Assembly (NCBI RefSeq): GCF_000613185.1 | Contig: NZ_CCBB010000003.1 | Span: 2,108,001 to 2,172,000 of the forward strand | Direction: 5' to 3' | Source of the DNA: Mycolicibacterium cosmeticum | Lineage (GTDB): Bacteria; Actinomycetota; Actinomycetes; Mycobacteriales; Mycobacteriaceae | DNA length: 64,000 nt | Shown here: piece by piece, positions 8,663-17,764 of the stretch | Layout: every line of letters begins with the position of its first letter | How positions within the stretch are numbered: the stretch's first letter is position 1 | Notes under the pieces: generated by a model | Database searches by the model: none | What the model was told of the DNA's origin: nothing | Seen by the model: only the letters and a program-made list of their open reading frames with translations | Position numbers and translations under genes: made by a program

Positions 8663-9655
8663 TCAGGACGGCTCGCCGGGCGAAACCTGGGCGGTGCGGA
8701 ACCTGTCGCGGTAGGCCCTGGGGGACAGGCCGAGCTGGGTGACGAACACCCGGCGCAACGTCTCGGCGCTGCCGAATCCGGCGATCTGCGCGGCGTCGGC
8801 GACGCTGTGCCCGGCGTCGAGGGCACCACGGGCGGTGTCGATCCGCACCTTCTCCACGTAGCGTGCCGGGGTGGTGCCGAGCTCGGCCTGGAACAGCCGG
8901 GTCAGCTGCCGGGTGCTCAAAGCGGCCACGGCGGCAAGGTGTTTCACGCTGTGGTCGGCCGCCGGGTCGGCCGCGATGGCCGCCGTCACCGCGCGCAGCG
9001 CCGACTCCGGCGGTGGGTCGGCCTCCACCAGGGCGGAGAACTGCGACTGACCGCCGGCACGTTTGAGGTAGACCACCAGGGAGCGCGCCACCGAGCGCAC
9101 CAGATCGGTGCCGTAATCCTGTTCGACCAGGGACAGGGCCAGGTCGATGCCGGCCGTCACCCCGGCCGAGGTGTACACCTGTCCGTCGCGCACGAAGATC
9201 GCGTCCGGTTCGACGGTGATCTGTGGGAAGGCGTGGGCCAGCAGGGTGACATGGCGCCAGTGCGTGGTGGCCCGCCGCCCGTCCAGCAACCCCGCGGTGG
9301 CCAGGATGAAGGCGCCGGTGCAGATCGAGGCCAGGCGACGGGTGCGCGGCGGTACCGCCCGCACCGCGTCGACCAGCGCGGGATCGACGGGCCGGCCGAC
9401 GAGGGTGTCGCCGCCGGCGACCAGGACGGTGTCCGCGGAGTCGATGTCGTCGAGCCGATCGGTGACCGCGAACGGGGTGCCGATCGAGGTGCTCACCTCG
9501 GCGCCGTCGGGGGAGGCGATCCGCAGTCGGTAGTGGGCGCCGAATCGGTTGGCTTCGGCGAAGACCTCGGCGGGCCCGGCGGCGTCCAGAAGCTTCACCC
9601 CGTCGAAGACGACGATGACCATTTCTCGCGCTGCCACTGCTCCATTGTGTCGCAT
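8663..9655 (-). CDS. GlxA-type transcriptional regulator (DJ-1/PfpI plus AraC domains)
   Basis: A 330-residue protein with an N-terminal DJ-1/PfpI domain (about 12-185; nucleophile-elbow cysteine in ASICTGAF, C112) and a C-terminal AraC helix-turn-helix pair (about 215-320; HLAAVAALSTRQLTRLFQAELGTTPARYVEKVR and VADAAQIAGFGSAETLRRVF). Such proteins activate catabolic genes on sensing nitrogen compounds or aldehydes. It is divergent from the HD-domain gene at 9759 with a 103-base spacer, so that gene is the likely target. Start ATG 9655; an internal ATG at 9622 (MVIVVFDG) is also possible. Confidence 0.9.
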   Translation of the reverse strand: MRHNGAVAAREMVIVVFDGVKLLDAAGPAEVFAEANRFGAHYRLRIASPDGAEVSTSIGTPFAVTDRLDDIDSADTVLVAGGDTLVGRPVDPALVDAVRAVPPRTRRLASICTGAFILATAGLLDGRRATTHWRHVTLLAHAFPQITVEPDAIFVRDGQVYTSAGVTAGIDLALSLVEQDYGTDLVRSVARSLVVYLKRAGGQSQFSALVEADPPPESALRAVTAAIAADPAADHSVKHLAAVAALSTRQLTRLFQAELGTTPARYVEKVRIDTARGALDAGHSVADAAQIAGFGSAETLRRVFVTQLGLSPRAYRDRFRTAQVSPGEPS

Positions 9656-9758
9656 TCTGTGGGAAAGACGGCCGATCGGTCATGCCCGGTGCCGGCCCCG
9701 CCCGACGAGACTGGTCTGCAGCAAGCCATAAAGCCCTGCCGAACAAGGAGATTCGATC

Positions 9759-10406
9759 ATGACCGGTGTTGCCGAGACCATTGCCGATGTCACCATCCCG
9801 GATACCGCGCTGGTGCGCGATGTCACCACGTTCATCCGCGATACCGAGGACGACCTGCTCTACCACCACTCCCGACGGGTGTTTCTCTTCGGGTCGGTGC
9901 GGGCCCGGGCGCGGGGCCTGCGCCCGGATCCGGAACTGCTCTACACCGCGGCGATGTTCCACGACATCGGGCTGACCCAGAACTACCGCGACTCACAGTT
10001 GCGTTTCGAGGTGGACGGCGCCAACGCCGCGCGGGACTTCTTGCGTGCGCGGGGCGTCGACGAGGCATCGGCACGGCTGGTCTGGCTGGGGATCGCGCTG
10101 CACACCACGCCCGGTGTGCCGGAGTTCCTGGAACCCGAGGTCGCGTCGGTGATCGCGGGTGTCGAGACCGATGTTCTCGGTATCGGACGTGATCAGCTGC
10201 CCCCTGACGTGCTGGCCGCGGTGACGGCCGCGCATCCGCGGCCCGATTTCAAGAACCGGATCCTGCAAGCCTTCGCCGACGGCAACCTGCACCGGCCGGC
10301 CAGCACCTTCGGGAACATGAACGCCGACGTGCTGGCCCACTATGACCCCTCGTTCGTCCGAGAGGACTTCGTCGAGATGATCCGCAACAGTTCCTGGCCC
10401 GAATAA
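9759..10406 (+). CDS. HD-domain protein, cyanamide hydratase-like
   Basis: A 215-residue metal-dependent HD protein. The likely ligands are H37 in YHHSRR, the H68-D69 pair in AMFHDIGLT, and a later His in IALHTTPG. The length and the HSxR ... MFHDIG pattern resemble the cyanamide hydratase-like family that often sits next to GlxA-type regulators, as it does here. A small nitrogen compound such as a nitrile or cyanamide is a plausible substrate, but this is inference. AAGGAG at about 9745-9750 supports ATG 9759. Confidence 0.82.
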   Translation: MTGVAETIADVTIPDTALVRDVTTFIRDTEDDLLYHHSRRVFLFGSVRARARGLRPDPELLYTAAMFHDIGLTQNYRDSQLRFEVDGANAARDFLRARGVDEASARLVWLGIALHTTPGVPEFLEPEVASVIAGVETDVLGIGRDQLPPDVLAAVTAAHPRPDFKNRILQAFADGNLHRPASTFGNMNADVLAHYDPSFVREDFVEMIRNSSWPE

Positions 10407-10412
10407 CGCCTC

Positions 10413-10442
10413 TTGACGGCGTGGCGGCGGCGACCGTAGTGT
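10413..10442 (+). promoter_or_regulatory. Predicted sigma-A promoter of the rhamnose operon
   Basis: TTGACG at 10413-10418, an 18-base spacer, and TAGTGT at 10437-10442. The expected start is near 10449, so the LacI-type operator at 10458 lies in the transcribed leader, where a bound repressor could block elongation or initial transcription. Confidence 0.6.
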
Positions 10443-10457
10443 TGCCGCCATCACAAA

Positions 10458-10471
10458 TTGAAACGTTTCAA
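10458..10471. promoter_or_regulatory. LacI-family operator of the rhamnose operon
   Basis: TTGAAACGTTTCAA is a perfect 14-base palindrome with the central CG typical of LacI-family operators. It lies between the predicted promoter and the mutarotase start. The same 14 bases occur inside a longer palindrome at 22221-22240 in front of lutA. The LacI regulator at 16753 in the same operon is the natural ligand. Confidence 0.8.
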
Positions 10472-10480
10472 AGGTGGATG

Positions 10481-10810
10481 ATGACGGCTGGCCGGACCGA
10501 GCGGGTGTGTTTCCTGCTGCAACTGCGGCGGGACCGGATCGCCGACTACCTCCAGGCCCACCAGACCGTCTGGCCGGAGATGTTGGCGGCACTGCACGAC
10601 GCCGGGTGGCGCAACTACTCGTTGTTCGTCCGGCCCGAGGACGGGCTGGTGGTCGGTTACCTGGAGACCGACGATTTCGCCGCGGCCCAGCAGCGGATGG
10701 CCCGCACCGACGTCAACACGCGCTGGCAGGCCGGCATGGCCGAGTATTTCGAGGCCGGCACCCCCGATGCGGACATCCGTCCGCTGACCGAGTATTTCCA
10801 TCTCGTCTGA
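10481..10810 (+). CDS. rhaM: L-rhamnose mutarotase
   Basis: Interconverts the alpha and beta anomers of L-rhamnose so that the isomerase receives the right form. The 109-residue product matches the family length of about 104. Seen are CFLLQLRRDRIADYLQAH (family catalytic His, H27), HQTVWPEML, and YLETDDFAAAQ. The frame is open upstream, but starts there would include the operator. ATG 10478 and 10481 are adjacent; 10481 gives better spacing from AAAGG at 10470-10474. First gene of the rha operon, 12 bases before the permease. Confidence 0.92.
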   Translation: MTAGRTERVCFLLQLRRDRIADYLQAHQTVWPEMLAALHDAGWRNYSLFVRPEDGLVVGYLETDDFAAAQQRMARTDVNTRWQAGMAEYFEAGTPDADIRPLTEYFHLV

Positions 10811-10822
10811 CACAGGAGTCAC

Positions 10823-12139
10823 ATGAAAATCGGAGCGCGGTCCACCACCGGTTGGCGGGCGACCATCGCGGTCGCGATGTCGAACTACATCGAGGCCGGG
10901 TCGATCATCGCGATCGCCACCAGCCTGGGGTTCTGGCAGGCGGACTTCGGCATCAGCAACTTCGCCGTCGGCCTGCTGGCGGCGTTGAGCGCCAACGCCT
11001 TCGGTGCCGCGATCGGTGCCGTGCTGGGCGGACCGCTGTGCGACCGGTTCGGGCGCAAGGCGATCTACACCTATGACCTGTTGGTGTACATGGCCGGCGT
11101 GCTGCTGGCCGCCTTCGCGGTGAACTTCGCCATGCTGCTGACCGCCTTCGTCATCACCGGCATCGCGGTGGGCGCCGGCGTACCGGCCTCCTGGACGTAC
11201 ATCGCCGAACAGGCGCCCTCGGCCGACCGGGCCAAGCATGTCGGCACCGCCCAGCTGGCGTGGTCGGTGGGCCCACTCATCGGTTTCGCGCTGGCCGCCG
11301 CGCTCGCACCGCTGGGGCTCCTGGGTTCCCGGCTGATCTTCGGCCACTTGTTCGTGGTCGCCGCCGTGGTCTGGTGGGTGCGTCAGGGCCTGGCCGAATC
11401 GCAGATCTGGAAGGACGAGGCCCTCAACGAATCCGCCTCGCTGGCAACAACTGTCGGCAACCGCGGACTGCGCGGCCTGTTCTCCCGCAGGGTCAATATC
11501 ACCGCGCTGCTGTTCCTCGGCGGCATCTATCTGTTCTGGAACACGGTCGCCGGCCAGGCCGGCATCTTCATGCCCCGCGTCTACGACACCGCGGGCCTGC
11601 ACAGCCCGGTGGCGCAGAACCTGCTGCAGGTGCTGGTCTGGGGCGCCACGGTGGCCGCGACCTATTTCGGCTTCATGCGCTACGCCGACCGGATGAGCCA
11701 GCGGCTGCTGTACGTGATCGGCGCGGCGCTGGGCATCGTCGGCTGGATCGTGCTGGTGGCCTTCACCGACGGCGGCGTGCCGACCATGCTGGTGTTCGCC
11801 GTGCTCTGGGGCATCTCCTCGGGCATCGGGGCGCAGGCCTTCTACAGCCTCTGGGCCAGCGAGCTTTTCGCGACCCCATATCGGGCCAGCGCGCAGGGTG
11901 TGATGTTCTTCGTGGTCCGTACCGCCACCGGTCTGCTGAGCTACTTCTTCCCGACTTTGCTGGCCGCCACCGGCCTCACGGCCGTCGGCATCCTGCTGGT
12001 CGCGCTGCTCACGGTCGCCCTGCTGATCGGCGCCGTGTGGGCGCCGACCACGCGGGGGAAGACCCTGCAGCAGATCGAGGTCGAGCGCTACGGCACTCCC
12101 GTCTCGTCGTCCCATCCCATCGAAAGGAGCGCGGTATGA
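10823..12139 (+). CDS. MFS sugar permease, probably for L-rhamnose
   Basis: A 438-residue major-facilitator protein with about 12 membrane segments. After TM2 it has the signature loop GGPLCDRFGRKAIYTYDL, and it ends in a sugar-porter-like tail (WAPTTRGKTLQQIEVERYG). Its place between mutarotase and isomerase makes it the rhamnose uptake system in the cytoplasmic membrane; characterised RhaT and ABC rhamnose systems are of other families, so the substrate is inferred from context. A clear AGGAG lies before ATG 10823. Its TGA overlaps the next ATG by four bases. Confidence 0.88.
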   Translation: MKIGARSTTGWRATIAVAMSNYIEAGSIIAIATSLGFWQADFGISNFAVGLLAALSANAFGAAIGAVLGGPLCDRFGRKAIYTYDLLVYMAGVLLAAFAVNFAMLLTAFVITGIAVGAGVPASWTYIAEQAPSADRAKHVGTAQLAWSVGPLIGFALAAALAPLGLLGSRLIFGHLFVVAAVVWWVRQGLAESQIWKDEALNESASLATTVGNRGLRGLFSRRVNITALLFLGGIYLFWNTVAGQAGIFMPRVYDTAGLHSPVAQNLLQVLVWGATVAATYFGFMRYADRMSQRLLYVIGAALGIVGWIVLVAFTDGGVPTMLVFAVLWGISSGIGAQAFYSLWASELFATPYRASAQGVMFFVVRTATGLLSYFFPTLLAATGLTAVGILLVALLTVALLIGAVWAPTTRGKTLQQIEVERYGTPVSSSHPIERSAV

Positions 12140-13290
12140 AGCTCGCGCCGCTGCTGGACAACCTCGCCATCGAACTGCCGTCATGGGCATTCGGAAACTC
12201 CGGCACCCGGTTCAAGGTGTTCGGAACGCCGGGAACCCCCCGCACCATCGAGGAGAAGATCGCCGACGCCGCCACCGTGCACCGGCTGACCGGCCTGGCG
12301 CCCTCGGTCGCGTTACACATCCCGTGGGACATGGTGGACGATTACGCCGCACTCGGTGCCCACGCCGCCGAACAGGGTGTCCGGCTGGGCACCGTGAACT
12401 CCAACACCTTCCAGGACGACGACTACAAGTTCGGCAGCCTGACCCATACCGACAAAGCGGTGCGGCAGAAGGCCATCGACCATCACCTGGCCTGTATCGA
12501 CATCATGGCGGCGATCGGGTCCCGGGACCTGAAGATCTGGCTGGCCGACGGCACCAATTACCCGGGACAGGGCGATATCCGCGGCAGGCAGGACCGGTTG
12601 GCCGAGTCCCTGGCATCCATCTACCAGCACATCGGCCCGAACCAGCGAATGGTGCTGGAGTACAAGTTCTTCGAGCCGGCCATGTACATGACCGACGTGC
12701 CGGACTGGGGCACGGCCTACGCACAGGTCAGTGCGCTGGGCGAGCGGGCCGTGGTGTGCCTGGACACCGGGCATCACGCCCCGGGCACCAATATCGAGTT
12801 CATCGTCGCCCAGCTGCTGCGCCTGGGGAAGCTGGGATCATTCGACTTCAACTCCCGGTTCTACGCCGACGACGACCTGATCGTCGGTGCGGCCGACCCC
12901 TTCCAGTTGTTCCGGATCATGTTCGAGGTGGTCCGCGGCGGCGGTCTCGACCCGAATGCGGGGGTGGCGCTCATGCTCGACCAATGCCACAACGTGGAAG
13001 CCAAGATCCCGGGGCAGATCCGGTCCGTACTCAACGTGCAGGAGATGACCGCCCGGGCGCTGCTGGTCGACACCGAGGCACTGGCCGACGCACAGGACAA
13101 CGGTGACGTGCTGGGCGCCAACGCAATCATGATGGACGCCTTCTACACCGACGTGCGACCCGCGCTGGCGCAGTGGCGCGCCGACCGCGGCCTGCCGGGG
13201 GATCCGATGGCCGCCTTCGCCGCCTCGGGCTATCAGGACATCATCAACGCCGCCCGCGTCGGCGGTACGCAATCGAGCTGGGGAGCATGA
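12136..13290 (+). CDS. rhaI: L-rhamnose isomerase, RhaI type
   Basis: Converts L-rhamnose to L-rhamnulose in the cytosol. The 384-residue product is a TIM-barrel sugar isomerase of the RhaI group known from rhizobia and Pseudomonas stutzeri, not E. coli RhaA. Probable metal and catalytic segments are VLEYKFFEPAMY, VCLDTGHHAPGTNIE, SFDFNSRFYADDDL and LMLDQCHNVEAKI. The start is ATG 12136, overlapping the permease stop (ATGA), which implies translational coupling. The fusion aldolase gene follows after three bases. Confidence 0.93.
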   Translation: MKLAPLLDNLAIELPSWAFGNSGTRFKVFGTPGTPRTIEEKIADAATVHRLTGLAPSVALHIPWDMVDDYAALGAHAAEQGVRLGTVNSNTFQDDDYKFGSLTHTDKAVRQKAIDHHLACIDIMAAIGSRDLKIWLADGTNYPGQGDIRGRQDRLAESLASIYQHIGPNQRMVLEYKFFEPAMYMTDVPDWGTAYAQVSALGERAVVCLDTGHHAPGTNIEFIVAQLLRLGKLGSFDFNSRFYADDDLIVGAADPFQLFRIMFEVVRGGGLDPNAGVALMLDQCHNVEAKIPGQIRSVLNVQEMTARALLVDTEALADAQDNGDVLGANAIMMDAFYTDVRPALAQWRADRGLPGDPMAAFAASGYQDIINAARVGGTQSSWGA

Positions 13291-13293
13291 CGC

Positions 13294-15327
13294 ATGCCTG
13301 ACACCGTGACCGAACTGATCGCCCGGTCCAACCGGCTGGGATCGGATCCGAAGAACACCAACTACGCCGGCGGGAACACCTCGGCCAAGGGCACCGGCCG
13401 CGATCCCGTGACGGGCGCCCCGGTGGAACTGTTGTGGGTCAAGGGTTCCGGCGGCGATCTGGGCACCCTGACCGAAGACGGCCTGGCGGTGCTGCGGCTG
13501 GACCGGATGCGGGCGCTGGTGGACGTGTATCCCGGCGTGGAGCGGGAGGACGAGATGGTCGCCGCCTTCGACTTCTGCCTGCACGGTCGCGGCGGCGCGG
13601 CGCCGTCGATCGACACCGCCATGCACGGCCTGGTCGAAGCCGACCACGTGGATCATTTGCACCCCGACTCCGGGATCGCCCTGGCGACGGCCGCCGACGG
13701 TGAGGCGCTGACCAAGCAGATCTTCGGCGATCGGGTGGTGTGGGTGCCCTGGCGGCGTCCTGGGTTCCAGCTGGGCCTGGACATCGCCGAGATCAAGAAA
13801 CGCAACCCGCAGGCCATCGGCACCATCCTGGGTGGGCACGGCATCACCGCGTGGGGTGCGACATCGGCGCAGGCGGAGGCGCATTCGCTGGAGATCATCC
13901 AGACCGCCGAACGCTATATCGCCGAGAACGGCCGCCCGGCGCCGTTCGGCCGGGAACTGCCCGGCTTCGGCGCGCTACCCGTTGACGAGCGCCGGGCCAG
14001 GGCAGCTGCGCTGGCGCCGTTCATCCGGGGCCTGGTCTCCACCGACCGGGCGCAGGTGGGCCATTTCACCGATGACCCGCGCGTGCTGGAATTCCTTGCC
14101 GGCGACGAGCATCCGCGCCTGGCCGCGCTGGGTACCAGCTGCCCGGACCACTTCCTGCGCACCAAGGTCAAGCCGATGGTGCTGGACCTGCCGACCGACG
14201 CCTCGCTGGACGAATACCGGGCGCGGTTGGCCGAGCTGCACCAGGCCTACCGCGCGGACTATCAGGCGTACTACGACCGGCACGCGGATCCCGCCTCACC
14301 ACCGATCCGGGGCGCCGACCCGGCCATCGTGTTGATCCCCGGCGTCGGCATGTTCAGTTACGGCAAGGACAAGCAGACCGCGCGGGTGGCCGGCGAGTTC
14401 TATCTCAACGCCATCAACGTGATGCGCGGCGCCGAGGCGATCTCGCACTATGCGCCGATCGACGAGTCGGAGAAGTTCCGCATCGAATACTGGGCGCTGG
14501 AAGAGGCCAAGCTGGCCAGGATGCCCAAGCCCAAACCGCTGGCCAGCCGCATCGCGATGGTCACCGGGGCGGCCTCGGGTATCGGCAAGGCCATCGCCAC
14601 CCGGCTGGCCGCCGAGGGCGCCTGTGTGGTGATCGCCGACCTGGACGCCGGAAAAGCCGCTGCCGCAGCGGAAGAGATCGGTGGTCCGGATGTGGCGATC
14701 GGTATCGCTGCCGATGTCACCGACGAAACCGCCGTGCAGGCCGCCGTCGACGCCTGCGTGCTGGCCTTCGGGGGCATCGACATCGTGGTCAACAATGCCG
14801 GACTGTCACTGTCGAAATCCCTGCTGGACACCACCGTCGCCGATTGGGATCTGCAGCACAACGTGATGGCCCGCGGTTCCTTCCTGGTATCCAAGGCCGC
14901 GGCCCGGGCGCTGATCGACCAGAAACTGGGCGGCGACATCATCTACATCTCGTCGAAGAACTCGGTGTTCGCCGGACCCAACAACATCGCCTACTCGGCC
15001 ACCAAGGCCGACCAGGCGCACCAGGTTCGGCTGCTGGCCGCAGAACTCGGGGAGCACGGCATCAAGGTCAACGGCATCAACCCCGACGGAGTGGTGCGCG
15101 GATCGGGCATCTTCGCCGGCGGCTGGGGCGCCAAACGGGCCGCGGTGTACGGGGTGCCGGAGGAGGAACTCGGCGCCTACTACGCCCAGCGCACCCTGCT
15201 CAAACGCGAGGTACTGCCGGAGAACATCGCCAACGCCGCGTTCGCGCTGTGCACGTCCGACTTCTCGCACACCACCGGGCTGCACGTGCCGGTGGATGCG
15301 GGTGTCGCGGCCGCCTTCCTGCGGTGA
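13294..15327 (+). CDS. rhaEW: Bifunctional rhamnulose-1-phosphate aldolase / lactaldehyde dehydrogenase
   Basis: A 677-residue fusion. The N-terminal class II aldolase/adducin domain (about 1-400; GGNTSAKG, zinc histidines H121 and H123 in DHLHPDSG, GGHGITAWG) cleaves L-rhamnulose 1-phosphate to dihydroxyacetone phosphate and L-lactaldehyde. The C-terminal short-chain dehydrogenase (TGAASGIG 424-431, NNAG, Y567-x3-K571) oxidises the aldehyde to L-lactate with NAD. Fused proteins of this type are known in rhamnose clusters. The product feeds lutABC nearby. The stop overlaps the kinase GTG (GTGA). Confidence 0.93.
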   Translation: MPDTVTELIARSNRLGSDPKNTNYAGGNTSAKGTGRDPVTGAPVELLWVKGSGGDLGTLTEDGLAVLRLDRMRALVDVYPGVEREDEMVAAFDFCLHGRGGAAPSIDTAMHGLVEADHVDHLHPDSGIALATAADGEALTKQIFGDRVVWVPWRRPGFQLGLDIAEIKKRNPQAIGTILGGHGITAWGATSAQAEAHSLEIIQTAERYIAENGRPAPFGRELPGFGALPVDERRARAAALAPFIRGLVSTDRAQVGHFTDDPRVLEFLAGDEHPRLAALGTSCPDHFLRTKVKPMVLDLPTDASLDEYRARLAELHQAYRADYQAYYDRHADPASPPIRGADPAIVLIPGVGMFSYGKDKQTARVAGEFYLNAINVMRGAEAISHYAPIDESEKFRIEYWALEEAKLARMPKPKPLASRIAMVTGAASGIGKAIATRLAAEGACVVIADLDAGKAAAAAEEIGGPDVAIGIAADVTDETAVQAAVDACVLAFGGIDIVVNNAGLSLSKSLLDTTVADWDLQHNVMARGSFLVSKAAARALIDQKLGGDIIYISSKNSVFAGPNNIAYSATKADQAHQVRLLAAELGEHGIKVNGINPDGVVRGSGIFAGGWGAKRAAVYGVPEEELGAYYAQRTLLKREVLPENIANAAFALCTSDFSHTTGLHVPVDAGVAAAFLR

Positions 15328-16745
15328 GCGCCGGCGCTCAAGTCGCCGCCGTCGACCTCGGGGCCACCAGCGGGCGGGTGATCGTCGCGGACCTGGACCG
15401 GTTCCAGATGCGCACCGTGGCCCGGTTCGACAACGACCCGGTGCGCATCTGGAACGGAACACGCCAGGCCCTGCACTGGGACCTGCCCGGCCTGTACGGT
15501 CACGTGCTGAGCGGGCTGACCCGTGCCGCAAGGGAATCCGACCGGCTGGTCGGCATCGGAGTGGACTCCTGGGCGGTGGACTACGGGCTGTTGCGCGACG
15601 GGCGGCTGCTGTCGGTGCCGCATCACTACCGGGATGCCCGCACCGAACGGGGCGTGGAGCTGGTGCACCAGCGGATCGGCGCGGCCGAACTGTACGCCCG
15701 CAACGGGTTGCAGTTCCTGCCGTTCAACACGCTCTACCAACTGGCCACCGAGGACCTACTGGATCAGGCCGACACCGTGCTGCTGATCCCGGACCTGGTG
15801 ACCTACTGGCTGACCGGGCGGCGGGCCGCCGAGCACACGAACGCCTCCACCACCGGACTGCTCGGGCTCGACGGTGCCTGGGATACCGATCTGATGTCGC
15901 GACTCGGATTGTCACCCAAACTGTTTCCCGGCATCGTCGAGCCAGGGACGCCGTGTGGGCGGGTGCTGCCCGGTTTGGGATTCGATGCGCAGGTGGTGGC
16001 GGTGGCCTCCCACGACACCGCATCGGCGGTCGCCGCTATCCCGATGGACGCCGCCACGTCGGCCTACATCTCGTGCGGCACCTGGGGACTGGTCGGCCTG
16101 GAGCTGCCCGGCCCGGTGGTCACCGAGGCGAGCCGGGCAGCCAATTTCACCAACGAGGCCGGCGCCGACGGGCGGAACCGCTTCCTGCACAACGTGATGG
16201 GACTGTGGCTGCTCAGCGAAACGGTGCGCCAGTTCGACCGTGACGGTCGCGGCGCGGACCTCGCCGCGCTGCTGTCGCAAGCCGCCCAGGCCCCGGCGCC
16301 GGCGGGCGTGTTCGACACCGAAGATGCACGGTTCCTGCCGCCGGGCGATATGCCGGCCCGGATCACCAACTGGTACAACGAACGCGGCCTGCCCGCGCCG
16401 GACGGCCCGGCGCAGCTGGTGCGGGCCATCCTGGAGAGCCTGGCCGCCGCGTTCGCATCCGCGGTGCGCACCGCGGCCGAGCTGGCCGGCACACCGGTGC
16501 ACGCCGTGCACATCGTCGGCGGGGGATCGCAGAACGAGCTGCTGTGCCAGCTCACCGCCGACCGGCTGGGCCTGCCCCTGCTGGCCGGGCCGGTCGAGGC
16601 CACCGCGCTGGGCAACATCCTGCTGACCGCGCGGGCCCACGGCCTGGTCACCGGTGACCTGGACGACCTGCGGCGGCGGGTCGCGGACTGGTTTCCGCCG
16701 CGCCGGTACGTCCCACGCGCCGATCGGGCCGCCGTGATGGTGTGA
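15324..16745 (+). CDS. rhaB: Rhamnulokinase
   Basis: ATP-dependent phosphorylation of L-rhamnulose at O-1. The product has 473 residues and belongs to the FGGY kinase family: N-terminal phosphate-binding VDLGATSGRVIVADL (about 10-24), VGIGVDSWAVDYGLL, catalytic-loop HDTASAV at 230-236 (D231 as the likely base), and the C-terminal nucleotide-binding VHIVGGGSQNELLCQLTADRLG. The GTG at 15324 overlaps the aldolase stop by four bases. Lactaldehyde and DHAP formation depends on this step, so its place within the operon is consistent. Confidence 0.94.
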   Translation: MSAGAQVAAVDLGATSGRVIVADLDRFQMRTVARFDNDPVRIWNGTRQALHWDLPGLYGHVLSGLTRAARESDRLVGIGVDSWAVDYGLLRDGRLLSVPHHYRDARTERGVELVHQRIGAAELYARNGLQFLPFNTLYQLATEDLLDQADTVLLIPDLVTYWLTGRRAAEHTNASTTGLLGLDGAWDTDLMSRLGLSPKLFPGIVEPGTPCGRVLPGLGFDAQVVAVASHDTASAVAAIPMDAATSAYISCGTWGLVGLELPGPVVTEASRAANFTNEAGADGRNRFLHNVMGLWLLSETVRQFDRDGRGADLAALLSQAAQAPAPAGVFDTEDARFLPPGDMPARITNWYNERGLPAPDGPAQLVRAILESLAAAFASAVRTAAELAGTPVHAVHIVGGGSQNELLCQLTADRLGLPLLAGPVEATALGNILLTARAHGLVTGDLDDLRRRVADWFPPRRYVPRADRAAVMV

Positions 16746-16752
16746 TGGTCCC

Positions 16753-17757
16753 GTGGTGAGCATGCGGGAAGTCGCTGCCGCGGCCTCGGTGTCCGTCGGC
16801 ACGGTCTCCAATGTCCTCAATGCGCCGGACAAGGTGGCCCCCGCGACGGTGGCCCGGGTGCAGGCGGCCATCGATCACCTCGGTTTCGTCCGCAATGACG
16901 CCGCCCGGCAGCTCAAGGCCGGCCGATCGCGCAGCGTCGGCTTGGTGGTGCTGGACATCGGCAACCCGTTCTTCACCGATATCGCCAGGGCCGCCGAACG
17001 CCGGGCCGGTGAGCACAACCTGACGGTGCTGCTGGGCACCTCCGACGATGACGGTGGACGCGAACGCGCCTATATCGACGCCTTCGACGAGCAACGGGTG
17101 TACGGGCTGCTGGTGTCACCGGTGAGTGACGACCTGGGCCGGTTGACCGCGCTGCGCGATCGTGGCACCCCGGTGGTGCTCGTCGACCGGGACGGCAGCG
17201 GAACACCTTTCGATTCGGTCGCGGTGGACGATGTGGCCGGCGCCCGGCTGGCGGTGACCCACCTGTGTGCGACGGGCCGGCAGCGGATCGCCTTCGTGGG
17301 GGGCCCGGATACGCTGCGCCAGATCCGCGATCGGCGCCGCGGTGCGGCCGAAGCCGCCGCCGAAACGCCCGGCGCCCAACTGGAGAACATCGATGTCGCT
17401 TCGCTGAGCGTGCTGGCCGGCCGCGCGGTCGGCGAACGGTTGCGGGAGCGGCCCCCGGCGCGGCGCCCCGATGCGGTGTTCTGCGCCAACGATCTGTTGG
17501 CCATCGGGGTGCTGCAGGCGCTGACCCTGATGGGTGACCTGCGGGTGCCGGAGGACATCGCGCTCGTCGGGTACGACGACATCGATTTCGCCCGCTCGGC
17601 CGTGGTGCCGTTGACCTCGGTGCGGCAGCCGACCGCCGACATCGGGGCGACCGCCGTGGACCTGCTGATCGCCGCGGCCGAGGACGGTGGCGGCCGGCGC
17701 AAGCCCAGACACGTGGTGTTCCAACCCGAACTGGTGGTCCGGGCCTCGACGGGATAG
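16753..17757 (+). CDS. LacI-family regulator of rhamnose catabolism
   Basis: A 334-residue repressor. The N-terminal helix-turn-helix and hinge are MREVAAAASVSVGTVSNVLN ... VAPATVARVQAAIDHLGFVRNDAARQLK (about 4-57), followed by a periplasmic-binding-like sensor (RSVGLVVLDIGNPFFTDIARAAE to VPLTSVRQPTADIG). It is the last gene of the rha operon, seven bases after rhaB, starting at GTG 16753. The predicted operators are the palindromes at 10458 and 22221. The inducer may be L-rhamnose, rhamnulose or a phosphorylated intermediate; sequence does not say. It converges with the 13E12-family gene, leaving a 7-base gap. Confidence 0.92.
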   Translation: MVSMREVAAAASVSVGTVSNVLNAPDKVAPATVARVQAAIDHLGFVRNDAARQLKAGRSRSVGLVVLDIGNPFFTDIARAAERRAGEHNLTVLLGTSDDDGGRERAYIDAFDEQRVYGLLVSPVSDDLGRLTALRDRGTPVVLVDRDGSGTPFDSVAVDDVAGARLAVTHLCATGRQRIAFVGGPDTLRQIRDRRRGAAEAAAETPGAQLENIDVASLSVLAGRAVGERLRERPPARRPDAVFCANDLLAIGVLQALTLMGDLRVPEDIALVGYDDIDFARSAVVPLTSVRQPTADIGATAVDLLIAAAEDGGGRRKPRHVVFQPELVVRASTG

Positions 17758-17764
17758 CGCGCCG

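Noticed and set aside
7860..10406. A defence island made of the small secreted protein, DUF1990, GlxA-type regulator and HD protein
   Set aside because: None has nuclease, toxin or phage-sensing features, orientations differ, and the HD protein resembles small-molecule hydratases.
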